DNA from: Imbricaverruca yamaguchii
Lineage: Eukaryota; Arthropoda; Thecostraca; Neoverrucidae
Assembly: GCA_034440575.1 (NCBI GenBank)
Contig: JAOTOL010001556.1
Span: 1,707,501 to 1,771,500, forward strand
Direction of reading: 5' to 3'
Length of the DNA: 64,000 bases
Below, in pieces: positions 48,426-59,499 of this stretch. The notes beneath the pieces are model-generated. The model had not been told where the DNA came from and made no database searches. It worked only from the letters and a program-made list of their open reading frames with translations. The first letter of the stretch is position 1, and each line of letters opens with the position of its first letter. The translations under genes were made by a program, and so were the position numbers.

Positions 48426-48957
48426 GAAAGCGACTCATGGCGGGGCGAGCCTTTGCTACGCAGAGCACCAGACAGCTAGTGGCCGCACGATTTGCCACCA
48501 GTGCGCCAATAGTATGTAAGCCAATACTACTTGCATCCCAAGTCATCATCTTAGCCGACGTGACGCCGACGTACGTGACGTCATGAGACCAAGTTACAGG
48601 AAAAATAATCATACAACGTCGAATTTAGCTAGCCAGACTTATGATTATGAAGTATGGATGAACTGAAACCATAGCTAATAAATTCCAATGCATACGTCAA
48701 CATGCGTAACACATATCAAAACAATTGACATGACTCACAATGTGTCATCGTAGTTCTTCACAAGTTGATGATTATAGCATTATTGTAGCTGCCGCTATGC
48801 TGCCTTCTTTTCAGCTTTCCTTTGTTAAGGATGTTCATGCATTTCTTGTGATAGCTACATGGAGTGCAAGTTGAAATTAATTTTAATTTTGACAATACTT
48901 TTTTGTATTTCCCAAGTTCCGCGCCATTTATTGTAATCATTTAATATCTGCTTAATT

Positions 48958-49198
48958 TATCTATTAGTTATGCCAATCAGGTTAGTCATCATGAAAATAG
49001 TCAAAATAAAAGCTCGTAGGTTGAAGAAGAAAGCGTCGCAGCAAACGATGGTAGGGCAGGCCCTTTATATTGTTTTATAGTATATTTTTATGTGGTTTTA
49101 AGACTAAAGAATATTACAATTTCGCCTCCTTAACATGGTAGTGGTATGGTACGATTATTAGGTATACATGGTACATCATTCTACAGATTATTGAACAG
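48958..49198. mobile_element. Single arm of the fold-back element family
   Basis: Aligns with the left arm at 40514: TTAGTTATGCCAATCAGG, AGCAAACGATGGTAGGG, TTTAAGACTAAAGAATATTACA, ACAGATTATTGAACAG. The second arm is absent or too diverged. Confidence 0.65.
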
Positions 49199-49526
49199 TA
49201 AATTAATCAAAGTTTGGATATCGTGATTTGGCTACTTTCCTAGATTGATAACAGTAAGCAAGGAGTATTAATCGATGAGTTTTAAGAACGATCTTGCAAT
49301 CATCAATGTCTGCTGATAAAAAAGCATTGCTAAGCGGTTTATGTTCAATTAACTTACCAGGAATGAATGAAGTATTCGATGATGATGTCAATTGCCTATA
49401 GGACAGAATAAATTTAGCAGAAGAAAATAATTGATTCTACTTATGCGGGAATATATGCGTTATAAAACCAGTCGCCCGACTTGCCTTCATTGAATTTTGT
49501 CTCGGGGTCGATCGGGCTTGGTTACA
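49199..49526. other. No gene seen
   Basis: AT-rich spacer between the fold-back arm and the 69-bp repeat array. Confidence 0.35.
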
Positions 49527-50495
49527 TCAGACTGGACAGTCCGGGCTCTGGTCCAAAAAATTGAGCATTTTACCACTCCTAATGTGCTCCTTGCCGACTG
49601 ACACGTCTATTGAACCTGCACCTGCGTTACCATTGCCTGTGCCACCTCCGATGTGCACATTGCTGACTGACACGTGTATTGAACCTGCACCTGCGTTACC
49701 ATTTCCTTCGCCACCTCTACTGTGCACATTGCTGACTGATACGTCTATTAAACCTGCACCTGCGTTACCATTCCCTGTGCCACCTCCGATGTGCACATTG
49801 ATGACTGATACGTCTATTAAACCTGCACCTGCGTTACCATTTCCTTCGCCACCTCTACTGTGCACATTGCTGACTGACACGTCTATTGAACCTGCACCTG
49901 CGTTACCATTCCCTGTGCCACCTCCGATGTGCACATTGCTGACTGACACGTGTATTGAACCTGCACCTGCGTTACCATTTCCTGTGCCACCTCCGATGTG
50001 CACATTGCTGACTGACACGTGTATTGAACCTGCACCTGCGTTACCATTGCCTGTGGCACCTCCGATGTGCACATTGCCGACTGACACGTGTATTGAACCT
50101 GCACCTGCGTTACCATTCCCTGTGCCACCTCCGATGTGCACATTGCTGACTGACACGTGTATTGAACCCGCCCCTGCGCTACCATTTCCTTTTCCACCTC
50201 TAATGTGCACATTGCTGACTGATACGTCTATTAAACCTGCACCTGCGTTACCATTCATCGTGCTCATAATGGCCATGTCGTGCCAAATTTCCGAGGGACA
50301 TGAAATATAAACACCATATAAAGCGCCAAAGGACACTAGAGTAGCGAGAGCATAAGGCCAGGCGCGTGGATTAAAGGCTGCAATCACAAAACGAGCCTGG
50401 CGACCAGAATACTTGGGAATGTTGCGCAACTGTGCTTCTGACAACCTATGAGCACATAACCCAATTATATCTGAACTGGAGGAAATTGCAGTCAT
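49527..50495 (-). CDS. Hypothetical protein with a membrane-like segment and ten 23-residue repeats
   Basis: A 322-codon frame starts at ATG 50495, directly after an in-frame TAA. Residues 1-78 are non-repetitive, with a hydrophobic stretch at about 47-65 (PYALATLVSFGALYGVYIS). Residues about 80-305 are ten 23-residue repeats rich in Gly, Asn, Ser, Val and His (core AGAGSIHVSVSNVHIGGGT), then a short unique tail. If real, it could be a membrane-anchored protein with a regular repeat domain. Against it: the 69-bp repeat is also open on the plus strand (249 codons) and in another minus frame. I recognise no family and see no splice or promoter support. Confidence 0.3.
   Translation of the reverse strand: MTAISSSSDIIGLCAHRLSEAQLRNIPKYSGRQARFVIAAFNPRAWPYALATLVSFGALYGVYISCPSEIWHDMAIMSTMNGNAGAGLIDVSVSNVHIRGGKGNGSAGAGSIHVSVSNVHIGGGTGNGNAGAGSIHVSVGNVHIGGATGNGNAGAGSIHVSVSNVHIGGGTGNGNAGAGSIHVSVSNVHIGGGTGNGNAGAGSIDVSVSNVHSRGGEGNGNAGAGLIDVSVINVHIGGGTGNGNAGAGLIDVSVSNVHSRGGEGNGNAGAGSIHVSVSNVHIGGGTGNGNAGAGSIDVSVGKEHIRSGKMLNFLDQSPDCPV
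49580..50255. repeat. 69-bp minisatellite, 10 copies
   Basis: Exact 69-bp spacing from ACCTGCACCTGCGTTACC at 49617 to 50238. A unit length divisible by three keeps frames open on both strands. Variants (CACGTGTATT / CACGTCTATT / TACGTCTATT) are intermixed. Confidence 0.97.
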
Positions 50496-50858
50496 TTAAA
50501 CAAGATACGTACAACCCACTTGGGCAACTCAGCACGGTGGATTCAAGCTTAAGATATGTCCGTCCTATTCGACAGAGGAGCCCGATTTGGAAGATAGTGC
50601 CTGCAATTTCGACATTAGCCCGCAGCACCACCCAGTTTCAGCTGAAATTGGCAGTGCCCTTGCCAGAACAGAGCTCCTCGACCAAACCTTGCCCACGTCA
50701 CCCACACATCGCACTGGAGCGGTCGCAAAATAGCACAATTGGAAGGGCGAGTCACTGCCTAGTCTATCCCACAGATTATCCGCCAGTTTGTGTTGCACAA
50801 CTGGCCAGAGTGCAGCAGAAGCTGTGTTTATGGTTCCAGAGGATAGGAAAAGAACCTC

Positions 50859-51022
50859 GGGTTATTTTACGACGCATTCAACCGTTAGCTCGTGTAGCGT
50901 CACCAACCTCTCACGCGGATAGGTCGCGGATGGACTCGGTAAATGCGGCGGGTTGCGGCATTCGAACCCACAAACTTGCGATCAAGAGTCCGACCTTCTA
51001 CCAACTGAGCTACCGTGACCCC
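50859..51022 (-). mobile_element. tRNA-Lys-like SINE, shared-core family, copy C
   Basis: From 51022 on the minus strand: GGGGTCACGGTAGCTCAGTT (A box), GGACTCTTGATC (CTT anticodon region as in tRNA-Lys), GTGGGTTCGAATGCC (B box), then core GAGAGGTTGGTGACGCTACA and tail GTCGTAAAATAACCC. Confidence 0.85.
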
Positions 51023-52875
51023 CTCGCGGTCATAGAGTATATGGACCTGCCATATCCGGACTAGAGTCCAGACATGGCAGATCTGCAGGTGGAGAGAGAA
51101 CCGTAGTGCTAATTATCGGTGGATGTGCAAATATTCGAGCAAAACCTGCAGTCGATTTCACCACAATTCATCTATATTCAAGGTGCATGCTCCACATATT
51201 CAGCATAGAAGCCCGATTTTAGCGCGGTGTCTCCAGCGTCAACACCAGCTCACAGAACAAATTCGCTTCAGGCGAAGGTGTTTGGATTCGTGGCGAAATT
51301 GGCTTGCTGCTGAACAGTGCACGAGTGTAGGGGCGCAGTATTTTCGTGGAGTTTCATCGGGTCCAAAGGGGGGAGGGGGTAGGAGAGGCTTCCCCGTTCG
51401 CCCTTTTTATCTCACCTGGTTCCGTCGCTGCCTCGGACGAATAGCGTCTGGATATCCCACAACGGAATGCACTATGCCAAACTGAGACAAATGGCGCAGA
51501 TTGCTTGGTGAGCCACGGGCCTGCCCGCCCCACCGATTCTCCGCTCATCCCACTCCACACAGCCATCCGTCGTGGCACATCCTACTGCATAGCCATTGCT
51601 CCAGCCGGCGGACTGGCCCGGGCCATGCGGATCATGCGATATGACGCAATGTCGCGTGACCGCGGACGGCCGAATCCACGCAGCTGCCGGTGGGGACATA
51701 CCATAGGGAAGCATTCATAGCATCCAGAGTTAATTTGGTGTCAAAGTTTATAACGTCCACAATTCACAACGTCCAAGGATAATACCATCCAAAATGCGAA
51801 ATAAAGTCCAAAAAGTCCAAAACAGTTCAAAATGGCTCGGATAGGGTGCGTTCATAACGTCCAAGGATCACAAAGTCCATCAAAGTCCAAAACTGGCTTC
51901 AGGGGGTGTGTTCATAACGTCCAGAGCTTATGAAGTCCAAGAATGTCCTAAAATAGTTCCTCAGTTGTCCGCTAGAGGAGCCAGTGAAGCCACGATGAAA
52001 TCGTGCGGATGTGTCTCCGCTTTCTGCCAGCAGGTGGCAGGAGTGTGCGGCTATTGTCTCATAGCACCTCGTGAATATGGTGTCAAATGTGGTCTGGTGG
52101 TTTCTTCATGTTTGGATTCTGAATTCTTCTCCAGTTCCTCCAGGTGATGAATGACCCCAGCGGATCGCCTTTGGTGGGAAAATTAACTGAGCGGGTGCAG
52201 GGGCTGCGCTTAAGAATACTGAGGGGAAACCATTTCCTCCGAAGCGCGCCTTGAGCTGGAAAATCCGTTCCAAAGGGGTGAAGGAGGCTCTTTCCCGGTC
52301 GAAGCGGCACCACCTTACTTTGGGGAGCGGGGTAAAGACTGCAGTGGGATGCTGCAGAATGTATTGGGACGTCACTGCTTATCAGTTATCAGTTGGCTGG
52401 ACGGTCCCACAATGCCGGAACTCAAGACTTTGACCATAAGGGGTGCGCCTCACCGACCCTCTGGGACGGGCAGCGTAACGAGCGGTGGGGCATAAGTTTG
52501 AATACATACAGTTAAGTTTAGTGAACACGGCAAAATTGAATGGGCGATACCTCGCATTCATATCCAGGGATTGAGGGATAAAAGCTAGGAAATCCAATTT
52601 CTTCGCGTATCCTTATTTTATTCCAGTTATTCACCATAGATATCCTCACGGCTTATGAGAAGATACACATAAATTGTCATGTGCGTTGCAAGTCGTCTCC
52701 AAGAAACCTGCTGACTCATTCAACGCCAAATCGACAAGTGAAAGGGCCAAAATAGCACCCAATATTTTGTTTTCATCAACATATTGGTGTCGGGTCATCT
52801 GATGCAGCGAATCCAGCTGTGCCATTCTTGGAAAGAACAGATCAGTGGTCAAGCAGTTGCAGACTGAGACATTTC
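51023..52875. other. No gene seen; degenerate AAAGTCCA repeats
   Basis: 51735-51955 is filled with irregular copies of AAAGTCCA/AACGTCCA. Frames at 51354-51720 and 52083-52375 have no recognised domain. Confidence 0.35.
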
Positions 52876-53110
52876 TCGCCCCGGTAGCTCAGTTGTCTAG
52901 AGCGCTGGCTTGCACTGGTTTCCCCGGTCCTGGCACCGCAGGGCTCGAGTTGCTTCACGCGCTCGGATTTACCCCCCCCCCCCCTCTCCCCGACTGGGAG
53001 GGTTAGTTGGCAGCTGGCCCGATAAGGCAGGGGACAATCTACCAGGCGGCCGTGTCGGTGCATTGACGGCAGGTTAAACCTTTGGCATACATTCTGCCGT
53101 TGAACTGGAA
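52876..53110 (+). mobile_element. tRNA-derived SINE (Ala-TGC-like head)
   Basis: GCCCCGGTAGCTCAGTTGTC then GAGCGCTGGCTTGCACTGG, with a B-box-like GGGCTCGAGTTGC. A C-run follows at 52971-52984, then a body without coding frame. The 3' limit is uncertain. Confidence 0.6.
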
Positions 53111-53955
53111 TTCATGAATCGGATGGTGGAGCCGGGGTTCACGCAACAAGCTCTGCTTAGCAATAGAACCCTGGTTCATAAAGCCACCCCTGCAAGAATT
53201 CGTCCTTTAATTTAATTGTGATAAGTCACCTAACAAGCGTGTCTTTTAAGGTGTTCATCTCAAGAACAACAACAACAAAAAACAATCCGAATTCTGAAAG
53301 CGTATATATATCGGCTAACTGATGGTACTCAACTGCATCTTCTGGCTCTTTCGGAATTTTCCTTTACGTGGTATTTGAAGTGACATCGTGACCTAAGGTC
53401 ACACGATCTACATTCGGAACTTCGGGAACAGTCACAATGTGATCTTAAAAAGTGAAAAACTGAAGTTCGATTTATCCTTCGAAACAAGTACTTAAAAAAA
53501 CAAGATTATGTCAATAAAACTCGACATATCCGCTTAAAATTAAGCATGCATGGTGATTTGTGCGCTAGTGTATCACTTCCTGTTTTAAGGTGTCTTTGAA
53601 ACGGTACATCACTGAATTATAAGCCTCTTCACGTTCTAGGCACGTGCTAGGATGAAAATGGTGGTTATATGAGGCTGAGTGTTGTATTGCAGAAGTATTC
53701 GAACGCATGATGTCAAAGGTTCAATAGAACTGACAAAATTTATGCCAACTGTGGTAGTAGACGAATTACAAGTTATGTTGGGATAAATTGCAAGGAGATA
53801 GAAGCAACCACAACACAACAATCACATAATGATCACCGAGTAACCATTCGCACAACCATTTATCGGATCTCGACAATTATAATAGCTGCGAATGTAGTGG
53901 AATATCAGGAAGGACACAAACATCAAGTAGCGCCGTGTTTGGGTGCCTAGTGTTC
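53111..53955. other. No gene seen
   Basis: AT-rich DNA with a short (AAC)n at 53264-53280. Confidence 0.35.
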
Positions 53956-54850
53956 ACTGCTCTATATGGCTGACCGTGCTGCCTGTGAAGCAAGGCAATT
54001 TTTGAGGGCGTCGGACGCAGACGAGGTGAAAGCGAAAGCGCTATTGCATGACTGACCAGATCAGTCGAATGTGTTTCGGGAAGACCGACTGTGTCACGAT
54101 GCGACATGCTGATGGGACCAAAAGTAGAGCTCAGAAAAGGCTTGTTTCGGGAAACTTGTGCGAGATATATGATCTATCCGCTCTCGGCCTTCCCGGTCTC
54201 AAAGGCCATGACCTTCTCAATCGCGCTGTATTTGGCAGGAAAAACCGTGATTGTATGATGCATAGATGTGAAGGCTGCGATGGTAAAGACAGGGTGATGA
54301 ACTTTCTAGGGATTATCCTCATGGACAAATCAGGAGAAGACAGTGAAAGTGATTCAGTCCCAGATAATGACATGGATAATGAGATTAAGTAAAGACAGTG
54401 GATGAGCATGCATCAATTTGTTCTCGTATAAATAGTGTAGACCAAAGAGGGAAGCACGAAATATTTGAGCTAGCAAACAGTTAAGCTGACCAGACATCAC
54501 TTTCTGGCTAACAAACAAGGTTCGCATTTCACATACGCAAAGGCTGCTGGCAAGGAGGGCGAAGCGATGGTACAGTGCGATTTTGCTGAAAATTATTCGT
54601 TTGTGGTACATGATATAGCTCAAGGCTTCTACATGGGTTCGTCCATGTGCATAGGGCACCAGTTTGTAGTGTACTGGCGTGAGGACGAGGCACTGTGCCA
54701 TCAGAGCTACTGCTTTATCCATGACGGCACAAAGCACAACACTGACATGGTGCATGCGTACCTGCAACGGCTTATCTCAGAAATTCGAACCGCAGTACCC
54801 GTCCGTGGAATACATATTTTTGGAGGTCAGGTACTGCGGTCAGAATTTCT
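53956..54850 (+). pseudogene. Transposase-like remnant of an uncharacterised animal family, copy 1
   Basis: Blocks in order on the plus strand: CEARQFLRASDA (about 53976-54011), a stop and frameshift, D-Q-I-S-R-M-C-F-G, Q-K-R-L-V-S-G-N-L-C-E-I-Y-D, then N-R-D-C-M-M-H-R-C-E-G-C (about 54249-54285). After several stops (54393-54475) come L-T-R-H-H-F and Q-C-D-F-A-E-N-Y-S-F-V (about 54572-54610). I recall similar proteins, annotated only as uncharacterised, in many invertebrate genomes. The acidic D-F-A-E-N-Y block suggests an RNase H-like nuclease (inference). Compared with copy 2 it lacks about 54 residues including the C-x-C-H-Q-N block. The end from 54393 is duplicated in inverted form. Confidence 0.6.
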
Positions 54851-55235
54851 GGGATAGGCCGTTGCAGGAACCCATGTACCATGCCAGTGATGTGCTTTGT
54901 GCCGTCAGAGATGCAGCAGTAGCTCTGATGGCACAGTACCTCGTCGTCACGCCGATGCACTACAAACGGGTGCCCCGTACACAGGGACGAATCCCAGTGG
55001 AAGCCTTGAGCTACTTCCTGCATCACAAATGATACATTTTAGGCGACATCTTACCAGGTAATTACTTTGCCCTCCTTGGCAACATCATTTGCGTAGGTGA
55101 AGTGCTGTCTTTGTTTGTCAGCCACAAAGTGGTGTTTGGTCAGCTTCACGGTGTGCGGGCTGAAATATCACACGCCTCCTTCTTTGGTCTAAACAATTGC
55201 TGCGAGTTTACAGCGATGCGTGCTCATCCACTGTT
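54393..55235. repeat. 840-bp palindrome made from a transposase segment
   Basis: Left arm 54393-54814 and right arm 54815-55235 are inverted copies. Pairs include CAGTGGATGAGCATGCATC with its relative at 55210-55230, and the DFAENY-type coding block, readable at 54576 on plus and near 55040 on minus. Both arms carry stops. Divergence between arms is moderate. Confidence 0.85.
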
Positions 55236-55432
55236 TGTACCTAATATGATTACCTAATATAAAATACCTAATACCTATACCTACCTATACCAATACCTAA
55301 TAAAATACCAATATAAATACCTAAAAATTTAATAAAATACCTAATATAAAATACCTAATATAAATACCTAATAAAATACCTAATATAAATACCTAATAAA
55401 ATACCTAATATAAATACCTAATATAACCTTAG
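55236..55432. repeat. AT-rich CCTAATATAAATA minisatellite
   Basis: Irregular units of TACCTAATATAAA and TACCTAATAAAA fill the gap between the palindrome and the LINE. Confidence 0.85.
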
Positions 55433-57985
55433 CAACTGGAGCTTGATAAGGTGATTTGTGAGGAAATCGGTAGAAACCTTCAGAGGAAGTGCCTTATTCT
55501 TTGTGACTTTAATCTAAAAGGATATGAAAATGTTGGTGTTGGCTCCCCATCATACAAAATGTTTAGGAAATGCCTTGAAGAAGACCTGTTCTTATACCAG
55601 TTTGTATCGGAACCTACCAGGCATGGCTCATTCTTGGACCTTGTATTCTCGGATTTAAGTGACTTGGTTCAAGACTTAACTGAAGGAGAAACTCTGGGAA
55701 GAAGTGACCATAACATAGTTAGATTCAAGGCACATGTAGGGGAGATTATTAGGGATAATTTGGTAAGGATTCCAAATTTCAACAGAGCAGACTTTGACTG
55801 GATGAGAGCGGCTTTAAGTGCCATCAGATGGCAAGAAGAATTCTCCAATTTAAATGCCCGTGACAGGTGGGAAAAGTTCAAATCTTACTTGAAGGAAATT
55901 CAGATTAGACATGTCCCCCAAAACCAAAGACGCAAAAGACGGGTAGGAAAGCCAGCATGGCTTACACCAGACTTGACAAAAGCAATTAAGGCTAAGAAAA
56001 CTGCATTTAGAGTGTTTGTGTTTAAAGAAGCTTGAAATGTCGTTAATCTAAAGGCATATCGAAAAGCTAAAGACACTGTGAAGCAAAAAAAAAACAGAGC
56101 AGCAAAGCGAGTAAAAGAACTGGATCTAGCTAGGAACTGTAATGGGGACAGTAAAACGTTCTTTAGTTTCTACAAGCTGAGTACGGTTTCTAGCACAATT
56201 GGCCCACTGGTAGTAAATGGGACTACATTGGGTGATGATAGTGAGATGGTTGAGGAGCTGAGCAAGCAGTTTAAATCATTGTTTACATTGGAAGATATGT
56301 CCAATCTGCCAACCGTACACCATAATTCAGTGACATGTGATCTGATAAATGATGTTGATTTCATTGATAGTGATGTTGTTTACAATCATATCAGGAAAAT
56401 AAAGCCAAACAAGGCAGCAGGACTTAATGAAATTTATGCTAGGGTATTGCGGGAAGCTGAAAAGGAATTGGCATTTCCACTTAGTATAATATTTTGTAGA
56501 TCAGTTTCACAAAATGAAATTCCAACTGATTGAAAAAGGGCAAATGTAGTTCCTACTTTCAAGAAAGGAAAAAGAGGGAAAGTTGAAAACTATAGGCCAG
56601 TAAGTCTCACATCCATAGTCTGCAAGGTACTCGAATCAATTATCAAGGATGGAATAGTTAGTTATCTGGAAGGAAACAGATTGATTCAAGATACTCAACA
56701 TGGGTTTAGGAAAGGACGGTCGTGTCACACAAACTTCTTGGACTTTTTGAACTTCGCCACAAAACAATTTGATGAGGAAAATCAGGTTGATGTAGCATAT
56801 CTTGACTTTAGTAGGGCCTTTGACAAGGTACCCCATAAACGGTTAATGATACAGCTTCAGGCCCATGGTATTGCAGGTAGCATCTTAAAATAAATAGAGT
56901 TGTGGGTTTCAGATAGACAGCAAAGAGTGATGCTGAATGGCACAAAGTCATCATGCCAAAATGTTCTTAGTGGAGTATCCCAGGGGTCAGTACTGGGGCC
57001 ACTACTGTTCATTATATTTGTAAATAACATTGAAAGTGGTCTAAGCAGTAAAGTTTTGAAATTTGCGGATGATTTGAAGGTCTTTAGGGCAATAACAGGT
57101 TAAAATGAGCATATCTCGCTGTAAAAAAGACTTAAACGAACTTGTGAAGTGGCCCGAAGAATGGCAAATGAAATTTAATTTTGATAAGTGCAAAATCATG
57201 CATGTAGGTAAGCAGCATATGAAGACTCCATACTTGATGGGTGGCCAAGTGCTATCAGTGACTCAACAGGAGAAGGATTTAGGTGTTATTCTAAATACAA
57301 AATTGGGGGCATCAGAACAGACCAAGGAAGAAGGCACTGGGAATGCTCGGGGCAATAAATAGGAATGTATCATACAGAAGTGAGGAAGTCATCAGGAAGC
57401 ATTACTGTGCATATGTCAGGCTACATTTGGAATACTGCATCCAAGCTTGGTCTCTTAGCTATCAAAAAAATTGTTGGCTTTTAGAGAGAGTACAAAAGAG
57501 GGCTACAAAAATGGTTAATGGTATACGCAACCTGGCATATGAGGAAAGATTGAAGAAATTGAATATGTTTTCACTTAGATATAGAAGGTTGAGAGGAGAT
57601 CTCATCGAGGTGTTTAAATTTGTCCATGGTCTGGAGAGGGGATATCTTGGGGAAATGTTTGAATTTAACAGAAATGATGCAATTAGAGGTCATACATTCA
57701 AAATTAAAGTTAACCACAGCAGAACAAGGTTAAGGCAGACTTTCTTCACCAACAGGGTAGTAGAACACTGGAACCAGCTGCCAGAAACCATTGTCAGCAG
57801 CAGCACATTGAACATCTCTAAAAACAGCATAGACAATCACTATAAGAATAGAGGGCTTGCTTTTCAGTATTACAGGGAGGGCTGATTGACAGATTTGGTG
57901 GGCAACTGGTTCAGTGTACAGAGTGCATCCAAGAAGGCCCCTTGTGGCTCATAGTTGCACTAACCTTTTATGTCTTTATGTCTAA
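55433..57985 (+). mobile_element. CR1-like LINE, 5'-truncated, with EN and RT domains
   Basis: The frame from 55451 has the C-terminal half of the AP-type endonuclease (L-I-L-C-D-F-N, then E-P-T-R, then G-R-S-D-H-N). After stops at 56036 and 56534, RT follows: D-F-S-R-A-F-D-K-V-P-H-K-R-L (about 56808), G-V-S-Q-G-S-V-L-G-P-L-L-F (about 56970), F-A-D-D-L-K (57060-57077). Stops occur at about 56891 and 57102 and a frameshift near 57340. The last frame (57343-57885) holds the C-terminal R-V-Q-K-R-A-T-K-M region and L-R-R-G-D-L-like block. The tail is TTTATGTCTTTATG. The catalytic Asp pair is intact but the reading frame is not. It lies between two transposase remnants in opposite orientation. A second copy is at 33697. 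Confidence 0.92.
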
Positions 57986-58009
57986 TTATTCATGTCATCA
58001 TCTAGGGCT

Positions 58010-58590
58010 GCATCACCTTCACTCTTCTCATGATTCGTCCAAGAGGAGAAGCCTTAGAAAGTTCATTTGGGCACCATTCGTCTTCCCCAGGCCAGTCCAC
58101 ACAGTTGTGCATCATACAATTACGGTTTTCAGTGTGTCACATACACATACATGCCAAATACAGAGTGATAGAGGAGGTTACGATACTTGAGACCGGGAAG
58201 GCCGAGAGCGGATATGAGCAGTTTTTGGTTTTGATGACAAGTGCACATGTGCATCGAGTACGTCCCATTGCTGTCTGCCAAGACACAATGCTTCAGATGA
58301 AGGGCAGCAAAGGCTAAGAAGCAGGTTCGAGGGTTTTCAGAGTTTTGCTTGTATATATCATATATTTCACACAAATTTTCAAAAGCAAGTCTTTTCTGAA
58401 CACTACTTTTGGTTCCATGAACCTGTCGCACCGTGACGGTCGGTCGTGCCGAGACACATTCGGCTAATTTGATCCGACTCATAAAATAGCTTTACTTTCA
58501 CCTTGACTGCGTCCGACACCCTCATACATTTTCTCGCTTCATATGCAGCATGTTCAGCGAGAGTGAGCAGTAAGCACTGGGCGCCCACAC
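58010..58590 (-). pseudogene. Transposase-like remnant of the same uncharacterised family, copy 2
   Basis: Minus strand: Y-E-A-R-K-C-M-R-V-S-D-A, D-Q-I-S-R-M-C-L-G-T-T-D, then after a frameshift H-G-T-K-S-S-V-Q-K-R-L. Next are N-L-C-E-I-Y-D, L-K-H-C-V-L-A-D-S-N-G-T, the C-T-C-H-Q-N-Q-K-L-L block (about 58240-58270), and N-R-N-C-M-M-H-N-C (about 58095-58120). This copy keeps the C-x-C-H-Q-N block that copy 1 lost, but lacks the D-F-A-E-N-Y part. Both read as decayed pieces of one element type. Confidence 0.6.
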
Positions 58591-58904
58591 TCGGTGCCAC
58601 CCCTTGCTTGTGCCCTTCCTGATGTTTCGCTACATTCGTATATTTTTATTTTAGCGATGTAGTAAATAGTTGTCCATATGGATTATCGGTTATTGGAATG
58701 CGATTAATGCATTGTGGATGCTTCTCTTCTTGTCATTCATGGCAAGGTATAACTCATAAATTATCTACTACTACAATTATGACACCTTACAGAAATATAT
58801 ATGCAGGTTTCCAAACCATCTCCTCCTTCCTTCATTAGCAGCACGGGACATGCGGAAAAGTTCTTGACTGAATTGAACCATTTATAAGGGGGTAACATCG
58901 CGAA

Positions 58905-59075
58905 GGAAACAAAAGGTAGTATGCAATGGATATCAATCTGAATGGAAGAATTATGATTTGTGTGCCACATGGCACCGTTCTAGATCCTTTTCTATTTACA
59001 ATCTTCGTGAGCAATATTGAGGTTAGCCTGAGGAACAGGCTGCTCAAAATTGCTCATCATATCAAACTGGTAACA
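58905..59075 (+). pseudogene. Short LINE reverse transcriptase fragment
   Basis: The frame has V-P-H-G-T-V-L-D-P-F-L-F-T-I-F-V-S-N-I-E followed by L-L-K-I-A-H-H-I-K-L. This is RT block B plus a decayed F-A-D-D motif (now I-A-H-H), so the active site is lost. Probably CR1-group. Confidence 0.65.
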
Positions 59076-59499
59076 ATGGCCTGTGCATGGACTCGGCTGA
59101 TCGACCGGTCAGTGGCTAGCCGGTGGGTACCAGAGAGCTGCCGGTGCGCTTGTCGGTAGGGTGTGGGTTATCGCGATAGATAACACATGCCAAATCTGAC
59201 GCACCGAAGTGTGCGATGGGGAAGGCGGCTTAAGCAGAAGGGTGGACGGAACGTTGGGTGGTGGATTGGGTTTAGGGGCGCGTCGACATCAAGGGTCACT
59301 TTGCGCTCATAACTAAATTTTAATCACTCTACGGTGCTGCTATCATATCTTGCTATCTATCTTCACGGGTGGGGTATATCACGTCAAGGCGAGCTTGTCG
59401 AATGAACGTAAAAATATTCCCAGACGCCACGACCTCAGAGTCGTTCCCTATAAGCATACGTAAAGATGAGTCGGTATTCAACCGCCCTAAAATCTGGCG

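Noticed and set aside
49561..50310. 249-codon plus-strand Pro-rich frame
   Set aside because: Shadow of the 69-bp array. The minus frame was preferred because it extends well beyond the array at its N-terminus.
50940..51022. Functional tRNA-Lys gene
   Set aside because: Stems are imperfect and the sequence continues into a SINE core.
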